Source: Paludibacteraceae bacterium
GTDB lineage: Bacteria > Bacteroidota > Bacteroidia > Bacteroidales > Paludibacteraceae
Reading direction: 5' to 3'
Assembly: GCA_017394705.1 (NCBI GenBank)
Contig: JAFPXH010000006.1
Coordinates: forward strand, 186,001 to 250,000
Length of the DNA: 64,000 nucleotides
The notes beneath the pieces are model-generated. The model ran no database searches. It was not told the DNA's origin and worked only from the letters and a program-made list of their open reading frames with translations. The first letter of the stretch is position 1. Each line of letters begins with the position of its first letter. This document shows, piece after piece, positions 8,107 to 18,033 of the stretch. The translations under genes and the position numbers were made by a program.

Positions 8107-9962
8107 CGTACGCGCTGACCGGTAACGGTATATTCTACTCCGCTGCGGATAATAATCAATTGTCCGTGGCGGAGTTCTTTATAAGCCTCACCCCGGCCCT
8201 CCCCTGAAGGGAAGGGAGTCTGGTCAATGTCGGTAGTTGAACCGGCACATTCGGCTGTAATATGCAGATTCTTTATTTCCCATGTAGCATACTTCGTGTC
8301 TGTACTCATATACTTAAACGCAAACACCGTATTAGCTCCCAGGTAAGCAACCGGAACATCAATCGACACATCTGCCCAAGTCCAAGAGATGTTATCTGTG
8401 TATGGACTGACGGTGAGTTGGTGCCATTCGGACGACGCCACGTCACCTTGATAATCGGGAGTTACCCATAATGTCAACTCTTCCGCCGGAGTTCCCGCAA
8501 ACTTATGTGCGTGTTGGAAACTAATCTCGGCAGATTTCATCCCCTTCATACTCATGGCCGGAGTCATCAAATAACCGGTATAACCACCTTGTTTGCTACC
8601 CTTAGCATAGCCGTATGAGTTCCAAGACCACACAGATTCTCCTTCGGTTGTCATATCTCCCATTCCGTCGGTCAGATGAGTCTCATCAATATCTACACAT
8701 ACCCCTTCCGGCGTTGCAGGACGACCTAAGTTGAGTTCTACGACATACGGATCGTGATCCGACCATGACATATCCCACGATACTGCGGAATTGCACTTAT
8801 ACGCACTCACATGCTTCACGTATGCATTCACGATTTGTGCCGCCATAGTAGTATTAGCGAACACATGGTCAATCAACTCACCTCCGCTATAACAATGCGA
8901 CCATGCATATGCATCGTATTTGAGTAACTGCTCTTCAAAACCGGCATTTTGAATGATCGTAATAGGGGTTTCATCCACTTGACAGTTCAGGTCTCCCAGC
9001 ACCAAAATGTCTCGGTCTGTCGTCACACTGCCAAGCGCAGAGACGAGATTATTAGCATTCGTCTCACGCATAGACGCGCCTTGGTCTGCTGAGGAATCTT
9101 TCGCTTTGAAATGGTTCATGCTCACTACGAACTTCTCGTTATTCGATAATTGTTTGAATGCCTGGATACGCATTGTACGAGCATAATATCCGCTACCGTA
9201 TACTGCACCGGAATTGGAGCCCACTGTTGCCACTTTATCTTTACGATAGATGAAACCCGACTTGATTTGATTATCCGCAATACCTTCATACCATTCGTAA
9301 TCAATACCATCGTCCACAGCCACATAACGTCCACTTACTCCTGCATGCGCATTCATTGAATCGGCTAACTGCTGCAACACAATCGGCTTGGCTTCTACCT
9401 CACAGAACGCATAAATATCCGCGTCGATATCCAGCATCGCATTCACAATCTTCCGCGTCTTTGCCTGGAAGCCTGCAGCATCGCTGTAACTCGGACGTGT
9501 TGATTGCGTGTAATTATAGTAGTAGTTCTCTAAGTTTTGTGCGCATACACGAATAGAGCCCGCTACTATTTCTTGCGATTCCAACCACGTCACAGGAGCA
9601 TTTACCGGATGCGTCTCTGCGGTACTATTGTATTTCTTTAGATTAGCTTCCACTCTCACTTTATCGCCGACCGCCAGTTCTCTATCCGGCCGGCAACGAT
9701 AACATTGCAGGGCACCCATCTCCGTACTGCTCGCCGAACCGCGTGTATCTGCAATCCAGAAAGTCATGTTGTTGTACGAGGTATTAAAACTATTTTCTTT
9801 TATGGTGTTGACATAGCCCTCAATGGTATATGTTTCAGCCGTGGGCACATTATTTTCAGTCAAAGCTTGAGCGATTGCGATTGCTTCAGCAACCGTGATG
9901 GTTTGTGCAAAACCGCCTACTGCAAAAAGCAGGGCTACCAACATAGTAGAGATTTTTTTCAT
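8103..9962 (-). CDS. secreted endonuclease/exonuclease/phosphatase-fold protein with tail signal
   Basis: A 619-residue protein with signal peptide MKKISTMLVALLFAVGGFAQ. Residues about 20-135 look like an OB-fold-type domain (YTIEGYVNTIKENSF ... VGDKVRVEANL). The central EEP domain shows FCEVEAK, VVSMNHFKAK, ILVLGDLNCQ, GGELIDHVF and SWSDHDPYVVEL, the metal and catalytic residues of extracellular nucleases and phosphodiesterases. A C-terminal beta-sandwich (YLMTPAMSMKGMKSAEISF) resembles jelly-roll anchor-type domains. The tail KELRHGQLIIIRSGVEYTV is shared with other secreted proteins here. Just before it, a dispersed palindromic repeat (8183-8218) adds about 12 Gly/Pro/Glu-rich residues. 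The substrate (DNA, RNA or a phosphoester) cannot be decided. Confidence 0.85.
   Translation of the reverse strand: MKKISTMLVALLFAVGGFAQTITVAEAIAIAQALTENNVPTAETYTIEGYVNTIKENSFNTSYNNMTFWIADTRGSASSTEMGALQCYRCRPDRELAVGDKVRVEANLKKYNSTAETHPVNAPVTWLESQEIVAGSIRVCAQNLENYYYNYTQSTRPSYSDAAGFQAKTRKIVNAMLDIDADIYAFCEVEAKPIVLQQLADSMNAHAGVSGRYVAVDDGIDYEWYEGIADNQIKSGFIYRKDKVATVGSNSGAVYGSGYYARTMRIQAFKQLSNNEKFVVSMNHFKAKDSSADQGASMRETNANNLVSALGSVTTDRDILVLGDLNCQVDETPITIIQNAGFEEQLLKYDAYAWSHCYSGGELIDHVFANTTMAAQIVNAYVKHVSAYKCNSAVSWDMSWSDHDPYVVELNLGRPATPEGVCVDIDETHLTDGMGDMTTEGESVWSWNSYGYAKGSKQGGYTGYLMTPAMSMKGMKSAEISFQHAHKFAGTPAEELTLWVTPDYQGDVASSEWHQLTVSPYTDNISWTWADVSIDVPVAYLGANTVFAFKYMSTDTKYATWEIKNLHITAECAGSTTDIDQTPFPSGEGRGEAYKELRHGQLIIIRSGVEYTVTGQRVR
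8183..8218. repeat. dispersed palindromic repeat, copy 1 (inside CDS)
   Basis: A C-rich then G-rich 36-base unit whose core CCCTGAAGGG is self-complementary. Related copies lie at 31728-31763 and, inverted, at 32551-32584; all begin AAGCCT on the matching strand. Here it encodes part of the segment between the IDQ and KEL parts of the C-terminal tail. Confidence 0.7.
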
Positions 9963-9993
9963 AAATGGTATATTTTTGAGTTATGTAGTGCAT

Positions 9994-10018
9994 CGAGGGC
10001 GGATATCAACCGCCCTCG
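9994..10018 (-). terminator. strong hairpin between frdB and the EEP gene
   Basis: Nine-base perfect arms CGAGGGCGG (9994-10002) and CCGCCCTCG (10010-10018) with a 7-base loop. It lies 34 bases downstream of the frdB stop. No T-run follows on the minus strand, so it may be a transcript-end or processing hairpin instead of a classical terminator. Confidence 0.5.
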
Positions 10019-10051
10019 AGCTGTAGAATTGCCATACGAGGCAAAACACTG

Positions 10052-10807
10052 TTAGTCTTTGAACTTAGCCGCCAAGAACTCGCGGTTCAAGCGAGCGATA
10101 TTTGCCAGGCTGACGCTCTTCGGACATTCAGCGGCACAAGCGCCGGTGTTGGTACAGTTACCGAAACCGAGTTCGTCCATCTTAGCTACCATCGCTTTAG
10201 CGCGAGCCGCCGCCTCTATCTTACCTTGCGGAAGCAGGGCAAGCTGGCTAACCTTAGCCGCTACGAAAAGCATTGCCGAGCCATTCTTACAAGCCGCAGC
10301 ACAAGCGCCGCAACCGATACAACTTGCAGCATCCATTGCCTCGTCTGCTACAGGTTTTGGAATAGGAATGGCATTGGCATCGGGTACACCGCCGGTGTTG
10401 ACGGAAACGAATCCGCCGGCTTGCATGATCTTGTCGTACGCACCACGATCGACCATGAGGTCCTTGATTACAGGGAACGCACGGCTACGCCACGGCTCTA
10501 CGGTGATAGTCTCGCCGTCTTTGAACTTACGCATGTGCAACTGGCAGGTTGTGATAGCGCTGTCCGGTCCATGCGGGTGACCGTTGACGTACATCGAGCA
10601 CATACCACAGATACCCTCACGGCAATCATGATCGTATGTGACAGGGTCTTTGTGCTCCGCAACGAGTTGTTCGTTGAGAATATCAATCATCTCCAGGAAC
10701 GATGCGCCTTGGAAAACGTGTTTCAGCTCATAGGTCTCGAAATGACCTTGTGCCTTAGGTCCTGCTTGTCTCCAAACACGAACCTTAATATCAATATACT
10801 GATCCAT
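10052..10807 (-). CDS. frdB: succinate dehydrogenase/fumarate reductase iron-sulfur subunit
   Basis: A 251-residue subunit that carries electrons between the membrane cytochrome and the flavoprotein. The [2Fe-2S] motif [15 protein letters not shown] is at about 61-75. Two ferredoxin-type motifs follow, [17 protein letters not shown] and [17 protein letters not shown]. Length and motifs are normal for the B-type (FrdCAB, one b-type subunit) enzyme of Bacteroides. It is the last gene of frdC-frdA-frdB, 38 bp after frdA, with an AT-rich repeat-like spacer (TTTAAAGTTTAATGTTTA). In anaerobic Bacteroidales this enzyme mainly reduces fumarate to succinate; the direction is inferred from lineage, not from sequence. 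Confidence 0.95.
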   Translation of the reverse strand: MDQYIDIKVRVWRQAGPKAQGHFETYELKHVFQGASFLEMIDILNEQLVAEHKDPVTYDHDCREGICGMCSMYVNGHPHGPDSAITTCQLHMRKFKDGETITVEPWRSRAFPVIKDLMVDRGAYDKIMQAGGFVSVNTGGVPDANAIPIPKPVADEAMDAASCIGCGACAAACKNGSAMLFVAAKVSQLALLPQGKIEAAARAKAMVAKMDELGFGNCTNTGACAAECPKSVSLANIARLNREFLAAKFKD

Positions 10808-10845
10808 ATTCTAAAGTTGAATGTTTAAAGTTTAATGTTTAGAGA

Positions 10846-12963
10846 TTAATTCTTATAGTTACGAGTCTTTCTCTCGGTAAACTCGTAGTCAAGCGGCTCT
10901 TTGATGAGTTGCGGCTCTTGGTCCTCGCCCATGTATTTCCAGCAGCCAACGTAAGAGAACTTGTCGTCCTGACGGAGTGCTTCACCTTCGGGCGTCTGGT
11001 ATTCCTCGCGGAAGTGGCCACCACAGGACTCCTCACGATGGAGTGCGTCGACAGCCATCAAACGACCGATCTCAATGAAGTCAGCCAGACGAAGGGCTTT
11101 CTCCAACTCGTTGTTGAGCGAATTAGCCTCACCCGGGATATAAACGTTAGTCCAGAACTCTTTCTTGATGGCATCAATCTTCTTGATACCTTCTTTGAGT
11201 CCCTCTGCCGTACGACCCATTCCGACGAAATCCCACATGATGAGACCGAGCTCTTTGTGGATGCTGTCCACCGAACGCTTGCCCTGGATAGCCATGAGGC
11301 GGTCAATCTTATCCTGAACGGCTTTCTCTGCTGCAGCGAACTCAGGCAGGTCGGTACTCATACGCGGTACGCCGATCTGGTCGGAGAGATAGTTCTGAAT
11401 GGTATAAGGCAGCACAAAATAACCGTCTGCCAAGCCTTGCATCAACGCCGATGCACCGAGACGGTTCGCACCGTGGTCGGAGAAGTTAGCCTCACCGATA
11501 CAGAACAGTCCCTTAACGGAAGTCTGGAGTTCATAATCAACCCAGATACCACCCATCGTATAGTGGATAGCAGGGAAGATCATCATCGGGTTCTCGTACG
11601 GGTTCTCGTCCACAATCTTCTCATACATTTGGAAGAGGTTTCCGTATTTCTGCGCTACTACATCCTTGCCTAGACGCTGGATAGCCTCACTGAAATCGAG
11701 GAATACAGCCAGACCGGTATTGTTCACACCGTAGCCTTTGTCGCAACGCTCTTTGGCGGCACGCGAAGCCACGTCACGCGGGACGAGGTTTCCGAATGCC
11801 GGATAACGCCGCTCCAAGTAGTAATCGCGATCTTCCTCAGGTATATCACGTCCCTTGATCTCGCCGGCTTGCAGACGCTTCGCGTCCTCCAGTTTCTTCG
11901 GCACCCAGATACGTCCGTCGTTACGGAGCGACTCCGACATCAAGGTCAGTTTACTCTGGAAATCACCATGCTTCGGAATACAGGTCGGGTGGATCTGTGC
12001 GTAGCAGGGGTTAGCAAACAAAGCACCGTGACGGTACATCTGCATAGCAGCGGAACCGTTGGAAGCCATGGCGTTGGTAGAGAGGAAGAAGGTATTACCG
12101 TAACCACCGGAACCAACAACGACTGCATGAGCGAAGAAACGCTCAATGCGGCCGGTGACAAGGTTACGGGCAATGATACCACGCGCACGCGGTTCGCCGT
12201 TCTCATCTTTGATGAGCACGATATCCAGCATCTCGTAACGAGTGTACATCTTCACCTTACCTTTACCGATCTGGCGGCTGAGGGCGGAATAAGCACCGAG
12301 GAGCAGCTGCTGACCGGTCTGACCCTTTGCGTAGAAGGTACGGCTTACCTGTGCGCCACCGAACGAACGGTTGTCGAGCAGACCTCCGTACTCACGGGCG
12401 AAAGGAACGCCCTGTGCTACACACTGGTCGATGATGTTATTGGAAACCTCCGCCAGACGATAGACATTCGCCTCGCGGGCACGATAGTCACCTCCTTTGA
12501 TAGTGTCGTAATAGAGACGATAAACGGAGTCACCATCGTTCTGGTAGTTCTTCGCAGCGTTGATACCGCCCTGCGCTGCAATAGAGTGCGCGCGACGCGG
12601 GCTATCCTGAATACAGAAGTTCAGCACGTTAAAGCCCATTTCAGCCAGCGAAGCAGCAGCACTTGCACCTGCCAAACCGGTTCCCACAACGATGACGTCG
12701 AGACGACGTTTGTTGGCCGGGTTAACGAGTTTCTGATGGTTCTTATAGTTGGTCCATTTGAGCTCCAGAGGTCCTGCAGGAATCTTTGCCATCTGAGGCG
12801 TTATAATCGGAGTCTGTGCCTCTTTGATAGCCTTGGATGCTTTCTTTACGGCTACGTCAGCCATCTCTACGGCTTTCTTCGCAGCCTTTACAGCCACTTT
12901 CTTTGCAGTTTTTTTGGCTGTTTCAATTATCTCATCTTTCTTTGCCATAATGTCATTTACCAT
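10846..12963 (-). CDS. frdA: fumarate reductase/succinate dehydrogenase flavoprotein subunit with Lys/Ala-rich N-terminal extension
   Basis: A 705-residue catalytic subunit. The FAD site is [17 protein letters not shown] (about 90-106), with [15 protein letters not shown] (the His that binds FAD covalently). The substrate and catalytic region [15 protein letters not shown], the Arg-containing [11 protein letters not shown], and [20 protein letters not shown] near the end of the FAD domain are all present. Bacteroides homologues begin close to [15 protein letters not shown]; here about 60 residues precede it, an amphipathic Lys/Ala helix ([19 protein letters not shown] ... [11 protein letters not shown]). 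An ATG five codons in (12948) is an alternative start but does not remove the extension. It is the middle gene of frdCAB. Confidence 0.95.
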   Translation of the reverse strand: MVNDIMAKKDEIIETAKKTAKKVAVKAAKKAVEMADVAVKKASKAIKEAQTPIITPQMAKIPAGPLELKWTNYKNHQKLVNPANKRRLDVIVVGTGLAGASAAASLAEMGFNVLNFCIQDSPRRAHSIAAQGGINAAKNYQNDGDSVYRLYYDTIKGGDYRAREANVYRLAEVSNNIIDQCVAQGVPFAREYGGLLDNRSFGGAQVSRTFYAKGQTGQQLLLGAYSALSRQIGKGKVKMYTRYEMLDIVLIKDENGEPRARGIIARNLVTGRIERFFAHAVVVGSGGYGNTFFLSTNAMASNGSAAMQMYRHGALFANPCYAQIHPTCIPKHGDFQSKLTLMSESLRNDGRIWVPKKLEDAKRLQAGEIKGRDIPEEDRDYYLERRYPAFGNLVPRDVASRAAKERCDKGYGVNNTGLAVFLDFSEAIQRLGKDVVAQKYGNLFQMYEKIVDENPYENPMMIFPAIHYTMGGIWVDYELQTSVKGLFCIGEANFSDHGANRLGASALMQGLADGYFVLPYTIQNYLSDQIGVPRMSTDLPEFAAAEKAVQDKIDRLMAIQGKRSVDSIHKELGLIMWDFVGMGRTAEGLKEGIKKIDAIKKEFWTNVYIPGEANSLNNELEKALRLADFIEIGRLMAVDALHREESCGGHFREEYQTPEGEALRQDDKFSYVGCWKYMGEDQEPQLIKEPLDYEFTERKTRNYKN

Positions 12964-12986
12964 TTAATCATTTACCATTTACCATT

Positions 12987-13679
12987 TTAGCAAAGCATGC
13001 CTATTCCCATGCCCAGATAGTACAATACAACAGCTGCAAACGGCAGTACCACGAGGGTAGCAACAATCGTGCTGATTACCTCTACGCGTTTTTGCCATTT
13101 CAGGTTGTTAAGTCCCATAGAAGTCATTGCTGACCCGACACCGTGATTGAGGTGCAGCCAGAGAACGACGAACCATAACAGATAGAGCACGCAGTACACT
13201 TGTCCCCAAATAGGTTCCGTGAACAATGCTTTGACATAAGCAGCACCATTCTGCGGATCGAAAGCACCGGTTTCGATGCCGGTCAATTCAGCAAACTGCA
13301 TTCTGAACCAGAAATTGTAGAGGTGCAAGCAGAGGAAACCAAGGATGATAAATCCAAGAACGAGCATGTTCTCCGACTCCCAGGTCACGCCTTCTTTTTT
13401 GCCGCGTACCTCATAGCGGTCATTACCACGGGCGGCACGGTTCTGAATCGTCAAATACAGACCATAACAGAAATGAACCAACACCAGGAATGCAATTCCC
13501 AGCGAACCGATGACAGCGTACCAGTTAGCACCGAGAAAACGGCAGATGGCATTGTAGGCCTCTTCGCTGAACACCAGCGCAAGGTTCATACAACCATGGA
13601 AGAGCAGGAAAAACACCAACGCTGCTCCACTCAAGGCCATCACGAACTTACGGCCAATAGATGAATCTTTTAACCACAT
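12987..13679 (-). CDS. frdC: fumarate reductase/succinate dehydrogenase cytochrome b subunit
   Basis: A 230-residue membrane anchor with five hydrophobic helices and His residues that may bind heme (LFHGCMNL, LVHFCYGLY, LCLHLYNFWF, LWLHLNHGVGSAM). This matches the single b-type cytochrome subunit (TIGR02046-like) that goes with FrdAB in Bacteroides and Wolinella, linking menaquinol to fumarate. It is the first gene of frdCAB. The 48 bp upstream, back to the trxB stop, hold no clear TAnnTTTG promoter, so readthrough from trxB is possible. Confidence 0.92.
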   Translation of the reverse strand: MWLKDSSIGRKFVMALSGAALVFFLLFHGCMNLALVFSEEAYNAICRFLGANWYAVIGSLGIAFLVLVHFCYGLYLTIQNRAARGNDRYEVRGKKEGVTWESENMLVLGFIILGFLCLHLYNFWFRMQFAELTGIETGAFDPQNGAAYVKALFTEPIWGQVYCVLYLLWFVVLWLHLNHGVGSAMTSMGLNNLKWQKRVEVISTIVATLVVLPFAAVVLYYLGMGIGMLC

Positions 13680-13727
13680 AAAGATTGTTTGTTTTAAAAG
13701 GTTAATATTATTTGGATTTGTTTTGTG

Positions 13728-14660
13728 TTATAGACTTTTAATATATTTGTCTGCTTCTATAGCTGCTTTTGCACCGCTTCCTGCTGCCACGATGGCTTGA
13801 CGGTAATGCGGGTCAGCGCAATCGCCTGCGGCAAACACTCCCGCTACATTGGTGCGGGGACTGTCTCCATCCACGATGATGTAACCTTCAGCGTCACGGG
13901 CTACGAAGTCCTTGAAAAGTTCGGTATTGGGGTGATGACCGATCGCCAGGAAGAAACCGTCGATGGCGATATGGCGCATCTCTTCATCAGGTTCTCCTTT
14001 GCGGTACACAAGGTCAGCGCCCTGCACTTTTCCTTCTCCCGTCAGTTGGAGCGTGTTATGCTCAAAGAGCACTTCTATCTTCGGATTAGTAAGCACACGT
14101 TGTTGCATGATTTCCGATGCACGCAGGTAGGGTTTGCGAACAATCATATAGACTTTCTCGCATAGTCCCGCCAGATAATTGGCTTCTTCACAAGCGGTGT
14201 CTCCTCCTCCGACAACAGCCACTGTTTTCTTGCGATAGAAAAATCCGTCGCATGTAGCACAAGCACTCACTCCTCGTCCGCGATAAGTGCGTTCACTCTC
14301 AATTCCAAGATACTTGGCACTTGCGCCCGTTGCGATGATAACAGCATCGGCTTCGTACTCTTGATCATCTTCTACAATCACTTTTTTCGGGCTGACGGAG
14401 AAATCCACTTTGGTCACAATACCGGCAACGAAGGTCGTACCGAAACGCTCTGCCTGACGACGCATGTCATCCATCATCGTGAAGGGTTCTACGCCATCCG
14501 GATAACCGGGGAAGTTCTCCACTTCCGTGGTCGTGGTCAGCTGACCGCCAAGTTGAGGACCTTCAATCAGTACAGGTGCAAGATTCGCACGCGCAGCATA
14601 GATAGCCGCTGTGTAACCTGCGGGACCACTACCTATTATCAAACATTTTACTCTATTCAT
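13728..14660 (-). CDS. trxB: thioredoxin-disulfide reductase
   Basis: A 310-residue FAD/NADPH enzyme that reduces thioredoxin. The FAD motif is IIGSGPAGYTAAIYAAR (about 8-24), the redox-active motif CATCDGFF is near 134, the NADPH motif VAVVGGGDTACEEA is near 147, and the C-terminal FAD motif GVFAAGDCADPHYRQAI is present. Length and motifs are normal. The start overlaps the stop of the LolA-like gene by four bases (ATGA), so the two are translationally coupled. Confidence 0.96.
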   Translation of the reverse strand: MNRVKCLIIGSGPAGYTAAIYAARANLAPVLIEGPQLGGQLTTTTEVENFPGYPDGVEPFTMMDDMRRQAERFGTTFVAGIVTKVDFSVSPKKVIVEDDQEYEADAVIIATGASAKYLGIESERTYRGRGVSACATCDGFFYRKKTVAVVGGGDTACEEANYLAGLCEKVYMIVRKPYLRASEIMQQRVLTNPKIEVLFEHNTLQLTGEGKVQGADLVYRKGEPDEEMRHIAIDGFFLAIGHHPNTELFKDFVARDAEGYIIVDGDSPRTNVAGVFAAGDCADPHYRQAIVAAGSGAKAAIEADKYIKSL

Positions 14661-15223
14661 AATCGCATATCATTTACATAAGTATCAAAAGACGGCGCCT
14701 CGATGGTATAATCCTTCAACGGACTGACAAACTTCGGTTCTTTCATCTTTAACGTCGATATTTTCTTGCCTTCCTTAATCTCTATCGACAAGGGCATAAG
14801 GTCGTTGTTGCGCACACGAAGCGTGAAACGGTTGATACCTATACTTTGGTCTTTGGGTGTCAGCGTCACGATAGTCTGTGCGCCGTCCGATGATGCGCGC
14901 TCGGTCATATTACATACTCCGACCAAGGCTTTGGCATACAAGAACGGGTTGGTCTCCAGCAGTTCTTGCTCCGTTGGATTTGACAGCGTCAGCTCGTCTG
15001 TTTCTGCGGAGTACATATACATCGTTTTGCCGTCATACGCCGCCTCAAGACCGAACATAGTCAGCAGGAATTTATTTCCCTGCATCGTTATCTTACCTGG
15101 ATAGTTCATCGGTGCATTCACCTCTTCAGCCACCGTCACGGTGAAATCCGACTGCAGCGTTTTGGTCTCCAGATTCGTTAAGAACGAACTGAGGATGGTT
15201 AATATAGTTAATAGTATCTGCAT
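14657..15223 (-). CDS. LolA-like outer-membrane lipoprotein carrier
   Basis: A 188-residue protein. Its N-terminus (MQILLTILTILSSFLTNLETKTL) is a hydrophobic export signal, then comes a half-barrel fold rich in strands: TLQSDFTVTVAEEV, GKITMQGNKFLLTMFGLEAAYDGKTMYMYSAETDELTLSNPTEQE is the family-typical order. LolA ferries lipoproteins across the periplasm to the outer membrane. It sits between ftsK and trxB, a common Bacteroidales arrangement. It is a little short for the family, and a role specific to LolB-less Bacteroidetes is inference. Confidence 0.8.
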   Translation of the reverse strand: MQILLTILTILSSFLTNLETKTLQSDFTVTVAEEVNAPMNYPGKITMQGNKFLLTMFGLEAAYDGKTMYMYSAETDELTLSNPTEQELLETNPFLYAKALVGVCNMTERASSDGAQTIVTLTPKDQSIGINRFTLRVRNNDLMPLSIEIKEGKKISTLKMKEPKFVSPLKDYTIEAPSFDTYVNDMRL

Positions 15224-15289
15224 TGTTTTTAATCTGCTTTTAATCCCTATTCGGTAGTCTCTCGTTAGTGTCTCGTTAGTCTGATTTGG

Positions 15290-17872
15290 TTATTTGACGC
15301 CCAGCTCTTCCAACAATTTATCCAGTTGGTCAAGGTCTTGGATAAGCACATCTCGTCCTTTGGGTCCTTTGTTCGGACCTACGATGCCGGCTGCCTCCAG
15401 TTGGTCGGACAGTTTGCCGGCACGGTTGTAACCGATCTCAAACGCACGCTGCAGACGGCTGGTTGAACCTTCCTGTTTGGTCACCACGTAACGCGCCACA
15501 TCGGCAAACATCGGGTCCAGGCGTTTCATATCCACGCTTCCCGGTGCCAATGCATCGCTTTCGCCGCCTTCTCCTACATATTCAGGCAACTGATACGGCT
15601 CTGTGTAACGCTGTTGTTTGGAGATATGTTTGACAATCTCGTCCACCTCCGGTGTATCCACAAACGCGCATTGCACACGGGTGATGCTGGCATTGCCTGC
15701 ATAAAGACTGTCGCCACGGCCAATCAACTGCTCCGCGCCTTTTGCGTCCAGTACCGTACGGCTGTCTATTACACTCTGCGTGCGGAGCGCTATTCGCGTC
15801 GGAATATTGGCTTTGATAACACCCGTCACGATATTAACCGACGGACGCTGAGTAGCCAGAATCATATGCATTCCTACGGCACGTGCTTTCTGCGTGATTC
15901 GGGCGATAGGCGTCTCCACCTGTTTGCCGGCCTGCATGATAAAATCACCATACTCATCAATAATTATCACGATGTACGGCAAATATTGGTGATGCAGACT
16001 GTCGGCTACCAGTTTATTCGGGTTAAGGCGACGACGCACAAACTTATCGTTGTAGTCCTCCAGATTACGAACTCCCGCATCCATCAGTAACTTATAGCGG
16101 TTCTCCATCTCGATGACCAGCGAGTTGAGCGTATTAATCACGCGGTCACAATCGGTGATTACTATCTGTTCTGGATCCGTATCCGGCATCGCAGCCAGAT
16201 AATGTTTCAAGAGCGGTTTATACGGAGCGAACTCCACCATCTTCGGGTCCACCATCACCAGTTTCAACTCCGCCGGATGTTTTTTGTATAACAGCGAAGT
16301 AATGATGGCATTGATGGCAACGGACTTACCGGTTCCGGTAGCGCCGGCTACCAGCAAGTGCGGCGTTTTCGCGAGGTCGAACATAAACACCTCATTGGTG
16401 ATGGTACGTCCGTAAGCTACCGGCAGACGCATTTTCTGCTCGTCCTGGAAGCGCTTGGAGGCGATAACCGAATGCATGCTGACGGTCTGCGGTTTCTCAT
16501 TCGGGACCTCGATACCTATCGTTCCCTTTCCCGGCATCGGCGCGATGATACGAATACCCGTTGCGCTCAGACTCATCATAATATCGTTCTCCAACGCCTG
16601 TATCTTCGCCACGCGGATACCGGCTTTAGGCACTATTTCATAGAGTGTTACCGTCGGACCGACGGTTGCTTTGATGCTATCAATTTCTATGCCATAGTTG
16701 CGCAAAGTCGTCACGATGCGTGCGCCGTTATTGCGTTGCTCTTCCTCGTCGATAATCGGTGCTGTCTCGTTATCATATACTTTGAGCAGATTGAGACTCG
16801 GGAATTTATAGAACTCCAAATCTTTTTTCGGGTCATACGGACCGAGTTTCTCCAATAGTTTATCCGGATCTTTCGTATACAACTCATCCTCATTCACTTC
16901 CTCAATTTCCAAGTCCGGATTCTTGTTCTCTTTTCCTTTCTTGGACGGCTCGGGAGCAGGCTCATCCATCGGCAGCGGCGCATCGCCGAGAGGCTCATCC
17001 TCATCATCCAACACCGGTAATTCCGGTTGCTCAGGTTCCTCATTGACAGGCTCTATCGTGAACTCAAAGTCACCTGCAGGCGTCTCAGGATTCTCCGGAT
17101 TCTCGTCCACCTCCACAGGAATTTCTATGGAGATATCCTCAGGTTCATTCTCTGGCTCTGACGGTTGAGGACTGATGACGGATGGCTCTTCTTTCGGTTT
17201 CCGCTTGAACAAATTTGCGCACCACTCACCGAACGCTTTGCAGCGGTCGATGAAACGCGGGTCAGTCACAATCAGGAAAATAACCAATACAACCAGTAGC
17301 AACAGTATGGTGCCCGTCACCTGTACATAACTGGACAACCATTGAGCCGCCCAACTACCGAAACGTCCGCCCCAACGGAAAACGCCCAGATGAGTCATTT
17401 GCTGAGCGAAACCCAACACTACAGAGCCCCATAACGTCCAGAAAACACCGCTGCAGAAAATGAATATCGCGCGGATATCCCGGAATACATGCATCAAACG
17501 CAATCCATAAACACCGATCATGCAGACCAGCAACACGCTCACGAAACCAAAACTGCCGTCAATCATAAACTGCGCCAGTGCAGCTCCCGGCAAACCTAAT
17601 ATATTCCTTACCGCTTCGCGGTTCGCCAGGCGGTCGGGACGACTCATGGACAAAATATCCTGGTCCGCCGTGCCCGTAAAAAGGAAACTGACATACGCCA
17701 GAAGGGCAATGACGGAAAAAGTAAGAAGCAGAATACCGATAATCATCCGTGTTCGGCGATCGGCAAAGAATTGCTTCACCGCTTCCCAGCCACCCATTTT
17801 CTCCACTCGAATGGCGCGCTCCGCAGGACGATTATCCGCTATATTTTCAAATTTAGTTGAATGTCGGGGCAT
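15290..17872 (-). CDS. ftsK: FtsK/SpoIIIE DNA translocase
   Basis: An 860-residue cell-division DNA pump. The N-terminus holds four membrane helices (about 38-190), followed by an acidic Pro/Glu linker (about 240-330; EPENEPEDISIEIPVEVDEN). The motor has Walker A GATGTGKS (about 506-513) and Walker B YIVIIIDEYGDFIM. The C-terminal winged-helix gamma domain (STSRLQRAFEIGYNRAGKL) reads the polar KOPS sequences. FtsK resolves chromosome dimers with XerCD at the septum. It has its own promoter (17893-17922) and is followed by the LolA-like and trxB genes after a spacer with CTCGTTAGT repeats (15241-15289). Confidence 0.95.
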   Translation of the reverse strand: MPRHSTKFENIADNRPAERAIRVEKMGGWEAVKQFFADRRTRMIIGILLLTFSVIALLAYVSFLFTGTADQDILSMSRPDRLANREAVRNILGLPGAALAQFMIDGSFGFVSVLLVCMIGVYGLRLMHVFRDIRAIFIFCSGVFWTLWGSVVLGFAQQMTHLGVFRWGGRFGSWAAQWLSSYVQVTGTILLLLVVLVIFLIVTDPRFIDRCKAFGEWCANLFKRKPKEEPSVISPQPSEPENEPEDISIEIPVEVDENPENPETPAGDFEFTIEPVNEEPEQPELPVLDDEDEPLGDAPLPMDEPAPEPSKKGKENKNPDLEIEEVNEDELYTKDPDKLLEKLGPYDPKKDLEFYKFPSLNLLKVYDNETAPIIDEEEQRNNGARIVTTLRNYGIEIDSIKATVGPTVTLYEIVPKAGIRVAKIQALENDIMMSLSATGIRIIAPMPGKGTIGIEVPNEKPQTVSMHSVIASKRFQDEQKMRLPVAYGRTITNEVFMFDLAKTPHLLVAGATGTGKSVAINAIITSLLYKKHPAELKLVMVDPKMVEFAPYKPLLKHYLAAMPDTDPEQIVITDCDRVINTLNSLVIEMENRYKLLMDAGVRNLEDYNDKFVRRRLNPNKLVADSLHHQYLPYIVIIIDEYGDFIMQAGKQVETPIARITQKARAVGMHMILATQRPSVNIVTGVIKANIPTRIALRTQSVIDSRTVLDAKGAEQLIGRGDSLYAGNASITRVQCAFVDTPEVDEIVKHISKQQRYTEPYQLPEYVGEGGESDALAPGSVDMKRLDPMFADVARYVVTKQEGSTSRLQRAFEIGYNRAGKLSDQLEAAGIVGPNKGPKGRDVLIQDLDQLDKLLEELGVK

Positions 17873-17892
17873 AATACATCAAAATTAGCATG

Positions 17893-17922
17893 CAAAGGTA
17901 CAATAAAAAATTGAAAGTCAAA
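17893..17922 (-). promoter_or_regulatory. ftsK promoter
   Basis: Minus-strand TACCTTTG at 17893-17900, with TTTG at 17919-17922, 18 bases upstream. The ftsK ATG is about 20 bases downstream. Confidence 0.65.
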
Positions 17923-17991
17923 AGACGGCAGTTGATTTTTTTGAAAAAAATCTACATACGACATACTTTTTCATAAAAATGTTCGTGCGCG

Positions 17992-18023
17992 CTTGCGTAT
18001 ATAAAAAATTATTCGTACCTTTG
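17992..18023 (+). promoter_or_regulatory. promoter of the rseC-rnf operon
   Basis: CTTG (17992-17995), 20 bases, TACCTTTG (18016-18023), followed by the rseC ATG at 18034. No further promoter of this type is visible up to the terminator at 23197, so one transcript probably covers all seven genes. Confidence 0.7.
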
Positions 18024-18033
18024 CACGCTTTTT

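Noticed and set aside
11869-12990. A 373-codon plus-strand frame antisense to frdA (and 34180-35199 antisense to DPP III)
   Set aside because: Both lie wholly opposite conserved enzymes and show Cys/His-scattered, domain-free translations typical of shadow frames.
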